Assembly (NCBI GenBank): GCA_015179125.1 | Contig: WHVA01000255.1 | Span: 62,001 to 126,000 of the forward strand | From: Gautieria morchelliformis | Lineage: Eukaryota > Basidiomycota > Agaricomycetes > Gomphales > Gomphaceae | DNA length: 64,000 nucleotides | Direction of reading: 5' to 3' | Part shown: one piece after another, positions 1 to 9,190 of the stretch | Layout: every line of letters begins with the position of its first letter | How positions within the stretch are numbered: the first letter of the stretch is position 1 | Notes under the pieces: generated by a model | What the model saw: only the letters and a program-made list of their open reading frames with translations | The model's database searches: none | Told to the model about the DNA's origin: nothing | Program-made: the position numbers and the translations under genes

Positions 1-59
1 GTGCTAAAATTGGTACAGACCTCTATTACATATCTGGTGATCCCAAGGCTATCGCTGAA

Positions 60-1076
60 TTGGCCAATATTGCGCGTGCTGCTCCCGACCTTGAGACCTG
101 GCATAGACGGCTCGGCCATCTGAACTACTCTTCGATTATCAAGATGGCTAAGTCCGGTATGGCAGAAGGTATGCCTGTTGATCTGTCCACCCTGCCCCCC
201 ATTTGTGAACACTGTGTCGTCGGCAAGCAGACGAAAGCGCCTGTTCCGAAACTCAGGAAGGGGGTGTGGGCGAAGAGGCGGCTTGAGAAGGTCTTCTCGG
301 ACATTACCGGGCCTGAGGACGTTGGCAGCGCAACTGGGGACAGATATGTTCTAAACTTTATTGATGACTACACAAGCATGTCCTGGCTATTCCCGCTTAA
401 GAAGAAATCCGACGCTACAGCTGTTTTCAAGGATTGGCTTGCGCTTGTTGAGAGGGAGAGCAATGAGAAGGTACTTACCTTTCGCACCGATAATGGGGGT
501 GAATACACCTCCGATGATTTCGAGTCGTACCTGAAACATGAAGGCATCCGTCACCAGACGACTGCCCCTTACACCTCGGCAGAGAATGGCCGTGCGGAGA
601 GATGTCACCGCACCGTGATGAACCGTGCCCGTGCTATCAGATCTGATGCGAAGTTACCTCCGAGCCTATGGGCCGAGTCTGTGAGGGCTGCTGCGTACCT
701 GAAGAACAGGACACATACCAGGACCCTTAGAGGACTGACGCCGTATGAGATGTGGTTCGGTGAGAAACCTGATATCTCACATCTGCGCGAGCTCGGGTGC
801 CGGGCATGGGTACACATCGCCGGTGAAAACCCAAAGATCTATAATCGGTCTGTTGAATGCGTTCTGGTTGGTTACTCGGAGACATCGAAGGCTTACCATT
901 GTCTTGAGCGACATTCTGGCAAAATCCATGTCACATGTAATGTAGTCTTCGCAGAAAGCCACGACTCCCAACCCAGAAAGCTGCACCCTGGTGTCATCGC
1001 GAATGCAGACGCGATTCCGGTGCCTGACCTGAACGTGATGAGGCTCTGTCCCATGTGCCCTGCCCTGATCCGATAG
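60..1076 (+). CDS. Copia Pol fragment: GAG-pre-integrase and integrase core
   Basis: This encodes the zinc-binding and catalytic integrase domains that insert retrotransposon cDNA. About residues 13-60 hold the H-H-C-C zinc motif (HRRLGHLN, then CEHCVVGK). The catalytic triad is visible as SDITG, RTDNGGEY and SAENGRAER, the D,D-35-E arrangement. The frame is open from before the window's first codons, so no genuine start codon is implied. It ends at a stop soon after a probable frameshift; the coding sense continues in another frame towards the reverse transcriptase. Known family: rve integrase core of Ty1/copia. Confidence 0.9.
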   Translation: MANIARAAPDLETWHRRLGHLNYSSIIKMAKSGMAEGMPVDLSTLPPICEHCVVGKQTKAPVPKLRKGVWAKRRLEKVFSDITGPEDVGSATGDRYVLNFIDDYTSMSWLFPLKKKSDATAVFKDWLALVERESNEKVLTFRTDNGGEYTSDDFESYLKHEGIRHQTTAPYTSAENGRAERCHRTVMNRARAIRSDAKLPPSLWAESVRAAAYLKNRTHTRTLRGLTPYEMWFGEKPDISHLRELGCRAWVHIAGENPKIYNRSVECVLVGYSETSKAYHCLERHSGKIHVTCNVVFAESHDSQPRKLHPGVIANADAIPVPDLNVMRLCPMCPALIR

Positions 1077-1216
1077 TTAGTGATCCTGCCCGCAGTACTG
1101 ATGACACCGGCGCACCGACCGATGCTCCCACTGAGGTACCACTGAGGTGCTCCACCCGTGTACCGAAGGTGTCTGCCACGGGCGCCGTGATGTGAGGTCT
1201 GTCATATGAGTCAGTA

Positions 1217-2938
1217 ATGGACCGAACGCTCAGGGAGATGCGAGAGACCAAAGCGCGATCTCGAGGGGGTGCTCCGTTAGATAGCGATGAGGTGGGCGTC
1301 TTTGTGGCTGAGTCCGAGGATGAATGGTGCTGTGTTGGCGAAGCGGATGACCCCAAGACGTATCGAGAAATCCTGAGGAGATCGGATGCCCCGCAGTGGG
1401 AGTCAAGTATGAACGAAGAGATGAACTCACTGTTGAAACACGGTGTATGGGATCTTGTCCCACGGACTGAAATCCATGACGGTCGTCGAGTCATCCCATC
1501 CAAATGGGTGTTCCTGAGGAAGAAAGATGTCGCGGGCACTCCTAAGAGGTTTAAGTCCCGTGTGGTGGCGAAAGGTTTTGTCCAAAGGGCCGGTATCGAC
1601 TACATGGACACCTTCGCCCCTGTTACGAGGATGAAGTCCGTACGTGCGATACTGCACATTGGTGCCGCAATGGATTGGGAGATCCACCAGATGGACATCA
1701 AAACCGCTTTTCTGCATGGAGAACTAGACGATGCGGTGTATATGGAGCAACCAGAAGGACACGTTGTGAAGGGAAAGGAGACTCACGTTTGTCGGCTGAG
1801 GAAGACTCTCTACGGTCTGGTACAGTCACCGCGGTTGTGGAATGCTAGGCTCAACAAAGCCCTGGTGGATGAGTTAGGTTTTACCAGAGTTGCTGCTGAC
1901 CACTGCGTGTACACACGCACCACTGCAGATGGGACCTCCATCCTTGCGATCCACGTCGATGATATCTGTGCGGCGGCGAGTACCACGGCGGAAATGGTGA
2001 GGGTTAAGGCTGATGTCGGTGCGATCTTTGATCTAGTGGACCTTGGCGAGGTTCATCACCTCCTCGGCATGGCTATAAGGAGGGACAGGGCTACAAGGAC
2101 GATCTCCCTGTCTCAGCGTGCCTACATCGAGATGATCGCGAAGCAGTTGAACTTACAGAATGCATATGCCAAGTATACCCCCCTCGACCACACTGTCGTA
2201 CTGTCCAAAGACCTATGCCCTAAAACCGAGGATGACGTGAGGGGCATGCAGAAAATTCCCTACCTTACCGCTATCGGTTCTATGATGTACGCGGCGATGG
2301 GTACGTGGCCGGACATATCGTTCGTGATTTCTCACCTGAGTCAGTTCAGCGCCAACCCTGGTCCCGTACACTGGACGCAAGCCCAGAGAGTCATCACTTA
2401 CCTATACACGACGCGTGATGTGGAGCTCGTCCTAGGTGGGAAGGATGTTCTCCTATCCGGGTGGGTGGACTCGGGTTGGGCTTCGGATCAGGATGACCGT
2501 AGATCTACTGCCGGCTACCTATACTCGTTAGGTGGTGGTCCGATCTCGTGGAGCTCGAAGAAACAACCCACCGTAGCGACATCCAGTGTCGAGGCCGAAT
2601 ACATGTCTTGCTCATACGGAACCAAAGAAGCGCTGTGGCTAAGATCGTTACTGAAACTCGTCAGTTTTGAACAGAAAGGCGCCACTAACAATTTATGTGA
2701 TAACATGGGCGCGATTATCCTGACTAAGGATCCCACTTTCCATGCCAGAACAAAGCACATCGATGTCGCTCACCATTTCATCCGTGAACGTGTCGCACGC
2801 GCTGAGGTCAGCTTTACGCATGTTCTGACAAGAGAAAACTCCACGGACTTACTTACCAAAGCTCTGAGCCGTCCGATCTTCAGCTACCTGTTCGGCAAGT
2901 TAGGCCTCCGAAGATTGAACGGCGAGGTCATCGCTTGA
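1217..2938 (+). CDS. Copia Pol fragment: reverse transcriptase and RNase H
   Basis: This is the RNA-dependent DNA polymerase plus RNase H of the same element. The copia-type RT_2 domain is seen from about residue 60: SKWVFLRKKD, then HQMDIKTAFLHGEL, which supplies the first catalytic aspartate, and HVDDICAAAS, a variant of the usual YVDD box. RNase H follows with GWVDSGWASD, SSVEAEYMSC, CDNMGAI and the C-terminal ARTKHIDVAHHF and NSTDLLTKALSR motifs. The coding sense extends upstream of this ATG in the same frame, beyond a TGA at 1193-1195, so the ATG is probably not a natural start. The stop precedes a purine tract and the 3' LTR. Confidence 0.92.
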   Translation: MDRTLREMRETKARSRGGAPLDSDEVGVFVAESEDEWCCVGEADDPKTYREILRRSDAPQWESSMNEEMNSLLKHGVWDLVPRTEIHDGRRVIPSKWVFLRKKDVAGTPKRFKSRVVAKGFVQRAGIDYMDTFAPVTRMKSVRAILHIGAAMDWEIHQMDIKTAFLHGELDDAVYMEQPEGHVVKGKETHVCRLRKTLYGLVQSPRLWNARLNKALVDELGFTRVAADHCVYTRTTADGTSILAIHVDDICAAASTTAEMVRVKADVGAIFDLVDLGEVHHLLGMAIRRDRATRTISLSQRAYIEMIAKQLNLQNAYAKYTPLDHTVVLSKDLCPKTEDDVRGMQKIPYLTAIGSMMYAAMGTWPDISFVISHLSQFSANPGPVHWTQAQRVITYLYTTRDVELVLGGKDVLLSGWVDSGWASDQDDRRSTAGYLYSLGGGPISWSSKKQPTVATSSVEAEYMSCSYGTKEALWLRSLLKLVSFEQKGATNNLCDNMGAIILTKDPTFHARTKHIDVAHHFIRERVARAEVSFTHVLTRENSTDLLTKALSRPIFSYLFGKLGLRRLNGEVIA

Positions 2939-2945
2939 GGGGGTG

Positions 2946-3156
2946 TGTTGGAGTTCAAGCGTGACCTATACGCGTACCAAACTCCGCTGGTGCGGTACTT
3001 GAGACGCGTATCGGAGTTCACATCCTTTTTCCTCAGTCTATCACAATCATCTGTGAGACTGAGGTAATGTGATCTCACTAGTTGCCGCTGTTTCATATGT
3101 ATTGATACACCTGTACCTAGATCTAACCAGTCGGTACAGATTCCAATATATCAACA
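2946..3156 (+). repeat. Probable 3' LTR of copia element A
   Basis: The segment follows the purine-rich tract after the RNase H stop. It begins TGTTGGAG and can be closed at TCAACA, giving the inverted TGTTG/CAACA ends expected of an LTR. Only one copy is in the window, so the right boundary is inferred from the termini. Confidence 0.55.
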
Positions 3157-4504
3157 GACCAACGTAGGACAGCAGCACCCCCTCACGCACACTAGACTAA
3201 AGGCCCCCGGACACTAAATCGGAACACTCCATGCTCTACACGCCGATACTCACATTTCGCGCCATTGTACTTTTGCTACGCGGGCGCCTGGCGTGCACGG
3301 GCCACACGCTCTGGTTTCGTGTCACGTTTGTCCATTACGTCACTTCTTTCCCACGCTGGCCACACCAAGAGCGCTTCCCCGCGGCGTGCTTACATGTACA
3401 CTGTACACTCGGGTCCTCCTCGTCCGAGCATCAAGAATAGACCTAGCAAGGCCATTACTCTCCATGTCCGTCTTCGTACGCGCAGGTGGTCCATACCTAC
3501 GTGTCTCCGTGGCTGAGACGCACTGAGCATGCACCGTCCAAGGAAGTCTCGTCATGCACCTTCCTGGATCCGTAGTCGCGCCACAACATGTGCATCAGTG
3601 CAGGGAAGGGGCCAGGACTGCACCCACACGTTATGCCACGCCGTGCGCATCTCGGCGCTTTCTATGCCATGATCTCCCTTCCCTTACGCCACTGGTAGCC
3701 CAGCCTCCCCATTCTTTATCTGACGACACACATTCACATGTGCCGCCATGTCCTGCACACCAACGCCGCAGTGGTCGACTCGTTCCAGCATCCAGGGTCG
3801 AGATACCCATCCCGCATACGTGCTCCAGCAAAGCAGTCTGCTATTGGATCTCACACGCGACTCCTGTCCATCCAGCATCGTCCATCTCCTCTCCCAAATT
3901 TTCAAACTTGCATAGACCCTCCAATGCTCCACGTCACGTTTCAGCAGCAGTACCTCATAGGAAAATGGCCCTAAAATCCCCAGAGACTCCTCCAAATCCT
4001 GTCAAACACTCGAAATTGTCCACGTTTGTCCACTCTCAAGTCGTCCAGTACCAATCCGCCCATAAATGGCTCACTCTCCGTTCCCACCAGCGTGTCCCAC
4101 CATGACCCTGCAAGACCGCTGTATTTACAGGCGCCACTAGCGCCGTGCACCGCAACCGATAAGCCAAATCCTGCCACCATATGCGGCACAAGCCCCAAGC
4201 CTCCAACGACTGCGACAACTTCTCCCGGTGGTGATCTCTCAAAACATAGTGCCACCCTCTAATGGTAACCCCAAAAAGTTCTCGCCGGGTGATGGCGAAA
4301 CGGCGCCAGTCTCCAGTCTTGGTCCACCTCCAGTCCTTCCTTGGTCGTCTAATGGGACGCCTCAGCCTGAAGCCGTTCACCGAGTCAACGCCTACCTTCA
4401 CATGCGCCAACGAGCAGAATATTGACATCCCAGACAACCGTCACACCAGCACATTTGCCGTGCCCACCGCTGAGACGGCCTGGAATGTACATGGCAATGA
4501 AGAC
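3157..4504. other. No gene recognised
   Basis: Several open frames of 60-180 codons exist on both strands, but they overlap each other, are rich in serine, proline and threonine, and show no recognisable domain. The C-rich composition alone can explain them. No repeat partner was seen elsewhere in the window. Confidence 0.4.
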
Positions 4505-4526
4505 TTTTTTTTTTTTTTTTTTTTTT
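4505..4526 (-). repeat. Poly(A) tail of LINE copy 1
   Basis: A run of 22 T on the plus strand marks the 3' end of the minus-strand LINE. It is followed by the conserved 3' terminal motif GTCTTTTGGCGCC...ATGTAAGACG that also occurs beside the other two LINE ends in the window. Confidence 0.9.
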
Positions 4527-4751
4527 ATATCCAATTTTTTGTCTTTTGGCGCCGTGCCCTATGTAAGACGATGCGTACAAATACGACGCGTACAAATACC
4601 CTGTCAACATGCTTGTCTTAACTATGCCCTTGTCTCTATCTCTGCAAGGGCCCTTTGGACTACGTCCCGGGCTTGGCTGTGCTTGTGTGAAAGCGAGGTG
4701 GTTGCTCCCGCGCTCTGCGCGCGGGCGGGTCTTCCTTCTTTTCCTCTCCCT

Positions 4752-5768
4752 CTACTCTCTCCCAGCTGGCATCGCGACGTCTCCGAAAGTTTGTTGAAAC
4801 CTTCCTGTTTCATTCACATACTGGAACAGTGGCTCCAACGCTTTCTGTTTGGTCAGTAGCGTGCTGACCGACCTTGCCCCACGCCTCAATTTCCCTTCCA
4901 GCTTCTTCCTTTGCTCGCTGTATGCCGGGCACCGGATTAGAAAATGGTGTATGGTTTCGTCCTCTCTGCGGCAGGCCGCGCACGTCAGTGAGTCTGCTTT
5001 GCCTATCCTGTACAGGTGTTTCGCCAGCGGTGCGTGGCCCGTTCTCATCTGTACTAGTAACGAGCTTTGCCTTCTTGTAAAGCCGCTGCTGAGCCTTATG
5101 TATGCCATGGATGGCATCGATTGGTCGATTTTGTGCAAGTGCTGTGCCCTCGGTGATCTTGCGAACGCCTCCTTGGCTTGCGCTTTGAGGACCTTGTGGT
5201 GTCTCTGTAGTTCCGCCGATCTGCTGATAGGCATCTTGCTCCGGCATACTCGTAGCTCGTTTTTTTCCTTGGTCGAGTTGCCCTTCGCGGCCTTTTTTGC
5301 TTCCCTGTCCACGCGCTCATTGCCTTTGATGCCCTTGTGCCCAGGTATCCATTTCATTGTCATCTTGGCCATCCCTCCCCTCTCCCGTCTCATCTCTTCC
5401 ACCTGCTCATGCACCGTGTTGACTAGGTACTGTCCCGATATGGCTCTCTCTTCTCTGGTCGTTAGTATCGCAGCCTGGTTGTCTAGACTCAGCGTGTGCA
5501 CTCCACGGCCTTCTTCCCTCAGCATCTTCGCCCCCAATGCCGCTCCCAACAACTCCGCTTCGAAGACCGTGTGCTCGTCTGCGGTCCCCATGTACTTTCT
5601 AGCCACCTTCTTTACCTCCCCTCCCCGGTACAGGACCGCCGCTGCCCCTACCCCTCCGTCGATCATTGAGCCGTCCGTGTATACCACGGCCTCCGCCATG
5701 TCCTCCGCTCCCTCTTCCAACGCTGCTGCTTTATCTCCTTGTATGCTGATCCCGAAAGCCGCTCCCAC
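4752..5768 (-). pseudogene. LINE ORF2 C-terminus: RNase H and CCHC domain
   Basis: This 338-codon frame holds the RNase H domain (VYTDGSMIDGG, then FEAELLGAALG, LDNQAAIL and a GHKGIKGNERVD box, i.e. the D-E-D-H/D residues). It is followed by the C-terminal zinc-knuckle-like motif CAACRREDETIHHFLIRC, typical of LINEs of the I/Tad type. The frame is intact here, but it is only the end of ORF2; the RT core is missing from the element, so it cannot mobilise itself. Confidence 0.88.
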
Positions 5769-6510
5769 TTGGGCCCATGCTTGAGCAATCCTATCTTTTC
5801 CATTTGTTGTGGATGCAGCCTGAAGCTATGCATCATCTTGTTGATTGCGGACCTGTGTCTCCTGACGTATCTGCCTGCTGCTCTCTTTACGTGTTTTGAC
5901 AGGGGGTGCTGTGAGGGTAGGCACGTTAGTCTGACTGCAGCTCTGTGTACAATTTTGGATACTAGTTGTGGGAAAGGCAATAAACCTGCATGCGCGTCGA
6001 TCGCGTCATTCGCCGTTGTCCACATCGCCCCTGTGATTGCTAGTGCCGCCTGGCTTTGGACCCTTGCGAGTTTGGTAATGTATCCCTTCGTGCCCTTCGT
6101 GCGCTTAGACTCTGGTACCAGGAACGTGTCGGCAGCATATAGCATTCTCGGGATGACGACCGCTATGTAGAATTGCCTCATGTGTTTCGCCGAAACACCT
6201 TTGGCTGTCTTTGTGATCCTACGGTACTGATCCATTATTTTTGTCCCTTTCTTCAGTGCGTGGTTGACCTGGCACTTGAACTGAAGCTCCTGGTCGACTA
6301 TTATTCCCAGGTACTTGTGCATCTCGGTTGGGACAATCCTTGGGCCCCTATCTTAATGGAGGGTCTTGCTACCCGCCTTGTTTTCCTCGTTCCTGTTGGG
6401 TCTTTTTCACGCTTCCTTGTGAATCCTATCAGCCCAAATTTGTCCAAGGCAAATTGGCAGTCATGCTTAGCTGCTGTTACGATACAATCCATCGTAAGGT
6501 TGACTGAGGT
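5663..6510 (-). pseudogene. LINE ORF2 fragment: reverse transcriptase thumb/connection
   Basis: Two overlapping frames (up to about 6322 and from about 6301) together match the stretch that follows the RT catalytic box in the long LINE copy: KFGLIGFTRKREKDP, then MHKYLGIIVDQELQFK, then IPRMLYAADTFLVP. The need to change frame near 6310 marks a frameshift. The catalytic FVDD box itself is absent because the copy is truncated immediately beyond this point. Confidence 0.82.
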
Positions 6511-6529
6511 CGGGGGCAAAACCCGAGGT

Positions 6530-7530
6530 AAGGTCCGAGGTTACGGGGCGAGGTTTGGATGGGGAAGTCGGAGAGGGACTAGGCTTCAGCTTATGTGCTG
6601 CGCCGACCCTACACACAAGTCCCAACTTTGGAGGCAAATGAATAAGAGGCGAGGTTTGGCTTAAGAGGCGAGGCTTAGAAACTAACTAGGGATTGAAGTT
6701 ATACGATAGTTGATTTTCAGACTGAGGAGTAGGAATGCATACAGGGGGTGTTGGGTGCATTTATGCTCCTGCACCAAAATCAAGCATAATATGTTCAATT
6801 TATTGTGTGGTGTTTCCAATTGTTTCTCACATTGTTCTTGTACCATGCATCCACTTCTCTGCTTATTTTTGAATTTTCTAGTCACTCTCTACCTCTCCAT
6901 TTCATTCTGTTATTTCTATTTTCACAGGCGGCTGCACCCAGCGGAGTTTGAAATGACTTCGACGCGCGAGCTCTTGAGTGCTAAAGGGCCGGGTGCATGT
7001 ATATGCCTTCTGAGACAGGATAGTGCTCCTCTCTCAGTGACAATAAATTCACTGAGAGAGGCGAGTAGTATCTTTCATATTTACATAGCATGTTGACTGA
7101 AAATCATGTAGTGTATTTGATTCTAGGTATTGTATTAATATAATAGTGACAATAAATTCACTGAGAGAGTGTATTTGATTCTAGCTTTCTAAGAACTCTA
7201 CCGAACCTTCCCTGCCATAACCCCTAGTTGCTAACAGGGGGGTTTATATACGAGCGAGGGTACGAGTCAGGGGTGAACATATTAGTGGAGGTCAGGGCGA
7301 GGTCAGGGGAGCGAGGTCAGGGCGAGGTAATATATGAATGATGTGTGATGGAGCGGAATCAGTAACTAAGGGGATACAGGCATGGGATCAAGGACGGATA
7401 TGAGCTCTAGCTCTAGCTTGGGCCCTGGCCCAGGATAAGAATCATATGTACTCGGGCATGAGTATCACAAGGCTCGGGCTCAGAAGAAAGTTATACCGGT
7501 AAGTAACCGGCCAAAGGCCGGGTTCTTACA
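6530..7530 (-). repeat. 3' LTR of gypsy element B (left limit uncertain)
   Basis: On the minus strand the LTR begins TGTAAGAACCCGGCC, directly after a purine tract. A diverged copy of the same LTR end sits near 26770-27018 (shared CCGGTAAGTAACCGGCCAAA and TTCTTACA end), which confirms the family and the right boundary. The left boundary is not supported by a second full copy; it falls somewhere after the LINE junction near 6510. Confidence 0.6.
7029..7060. repeat. Perfect 12-bp hairpin inside the gypsy B LTR
   Basis: CTCTCTCAGTGA and its exact reverse complement flank an 8-base loop, CAATAAAT. The right arm and loop recur at 7145-7169, and a 16-bp word starting GTGTATTTGATT recurs at 7111 and 7169, so this part of the LTR carries short internal duplications. 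Confidence 0.85.
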
Positions 7531-7701
7531 GTGTCCCCTCCTTATGGCCGAGACCCTCGAGGCCATAATATGAACAAGGTTTGCCTATCCTCGAATCTAG
7601 ATCCTGGCCCGATGTTAAGTTGCCGGAAAGGCGAAGCTTAATCATAGCCGAGGTTAGATAAAAGGGGGGGTAGGAGGCAGCAAACCCAAGTGCCAACGAA
7701 T

Positions 7702-8825
7702 ATGGTACGCCCTCAGCCTCTCTTGAATTCTGCTATCGACGAAAACAGCGCAAGCAACACGTTCGACCAGACCTTGCTGTCTGAGGAGAACGGTCCCTCG
7801 GGCGAGGTTATGCCGAGGTTCGACCTGAGGTGGGCACATGGCCCATTGATGAGGCGGGGGCCATAGATATGCGGGAGCCGTGGCAGGAGGGGCCGAATGG
7901 CAAGAAGGTAAGTCATGTGGTAGTCTCGTCTTGTGCTCGATGCTGATTTGAGTAGTACAAGTGAATGCTTTTCGCATACCACCCGATGGACTTGACCCTA
8001 TACGGGTACAAGCTCGCCGATGGAGGGCCTCATAACTGGCTGCTTGGGGTGAAGGCCGAAGCGAGGTGCACGCGCTGCGAAGAGCGTGACTACACCTGTC
8101 TCCGCACGGTGAGCCTCGATTTCGGCATCGCTGACCAGGGCGCCTGCATATGGTGCAGGACGTGGTCCTTGGGCTGTAGTATAGCCCTTGGTCGTCGCAG
8201 CAAGGTGAACCCAGGAAAGGGTCAGGCGAGCGCCGTGGGCAAGAAGCGGGCGAGGAGCGAGAACAGCGAGGATGGACTGAGGCCGAGCAAAGAGGCCAAG
8301 GTTCGGGACGAGGTTGAGGATGACGACGACTCAAGCGACTGGGTTGAGCGGAATCTCGAGATGAGGGTGGAGAGGATGGAAGCGAGGATGAGTGAGGAGA
8401 AGGGTAAGGGGACAGAGGGAGCGAGGCAGAGTGAGGGAAAGGAAGCCGAGGTAGAGGAAGCCGAGGTGGAAGGTCGGAGGGCGAAGAAGGACAAGAAGAC
8501 GAAAAGGTCGGAGCGAAGTATGGAGATGAGGGAGTTGATAGCGGCGGTGAGGGATGTGGGACAGAAGGTTGGCGAGGTTGGTGAGAAAGTGTGCGAATTG
8601 TTGGGGGAGTTTAGGGCAGCGAACAACAGGATGAATTGGGTGGATGTAGAGTTCATGAGGATAAGGAGGCGGAGGAATTATTTGAAACATATGCAGGGGG
8701 CGAGAGATCTGGTGGAGTATGGGGGACATAGGGGTCTGGTGGAGCGAAGTAGTAGTAGCAATGAGGAGGAGTCAGGCGAAGATAGCGAGGAGAGCGAGGA
8801 AGAGGATGTGAGGATGTTGGAGTAA
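7702..8825 (+). CDS. Opposite-strand cysteine-rich/coiled-coil ORF inside gypsy element B
   Basis: The main frame (7965-8825, 286 codons) has a cysteine-rich N-terminal part with CTRC, then CLR, then CIWCRTWSLGC (about residues 35-70). A long charged Glu/Lys/Arg-rich segment follows, a likely coiled coil around residues 190-220, and an acidic Ser/Glu tail. An upstream ATG at 7702 opens a 54-codon frame, and a canonical intron (GTAAGT...GAGTAG, 7908-7955) lies between them; but a TAG at the end of the first frame and a TGA just before 7965 mean the parts do not join cleanly as written. It lies between the chromodomain and the 3' LTR and reads against gag-pol. No family is recognised with confidence; the spaced cysteines suggest a zinc-binding domain. 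Confidence 0.6.
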
Positions 8826-8944
8826 TCTAGTAATGGAATAATGGAATCTTTTCTTGGGTTTTATTGATTTTGTTGTTCGATTGTGAGGGAATTTTGTTAT
8901 CTAACTACTGGGGTCATGGGGGTTAAACAAGGAAACGATCATAG

Positions 8945-9190
8945 AGCAGTCAAAGGCCCCGGCTTGCCCGGGTAAGATTCGTGGAAGTCAGTGACCAGCT
9001 CTGAGGCATGATCAAGCTTGGAAGCGAGGATCCATGAGGTTTCTTCGTCGGTACCTTCATAACCAGTCCACCTAACAAGATAGAGCAGCTTGCAGCTTTT
9101 TCATCTATTATCGATCTTCGAGTCGAGGATTTTGGAGACCTCGAACTCGGGCTCACCGTCGATAACGACTGGGGGAGGAGGCGGCTGAAC
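8945..9190 (-). pseudogene. Chromodomain at the end of gypsy B Pol
   Basis: In one minus-strand frame the stretch reads EFEVSKILDSKI, then LLYLVRWTGYEG and ETSWILASKLDHA, the aromatic-cage type chromodomain that targets chromovirus integration to methylated histone H3. It is out of frame with the integrase that ends near 9191, so a frameshift separates them. It ends about 120 bp from the stop of the convergent plus-strand ORF. Confidence 0.8.

Larger units (their letters stand above)
1..3156 (+). mobile_element. Ty1/copia retrotransposon A, 3' portion
   Basis: The window opens inside a copia-type element. The order GAG-pre-integrase, integrase, reverse transcriptase, RNase H is diagnostic of Ty1/copia (in Ty3/gypsy the integrase comes last). 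Gag, protease and the 5' LTR lie left of the window. A purine-rich tract directly precedes the 3' LTR. The coding region is broken only by one frameshift near 1038 and one in-frame TGA at 1193-1195, so the copy is fairly young but not functional as written. Confidence 0.9.
4505..6510 (-). mobile_element. 5'-truncated LINE (Tad/I-like, RNase H-bearing), copy 1
   Basis: The element runs on the minus strand and ends in a poly(A) tail, seen as 22 T at 4505-4526. It retains the end of the reverse transcriptase, RNase H and a C-terminal CCHC domain. It is the same family as the long copy at 58183-64000: the stretch around KFGLIGFTRKREKDP matches KFGLMGLTRRREKDP there. The right edge lies just after the region that encodes the RT catalytic FVDD box in the other copy. 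Such 5' truncation is the usual result of incomplete target-primed reverse transcription. Confidence 0.88.

Noticed and set aside
4849-5784. 311-codon plus-strand frame
   Set aside because: Exact antisense of the LINE RNase H region; high Ser/Leu/Cys content is the mirror of the coding strand.
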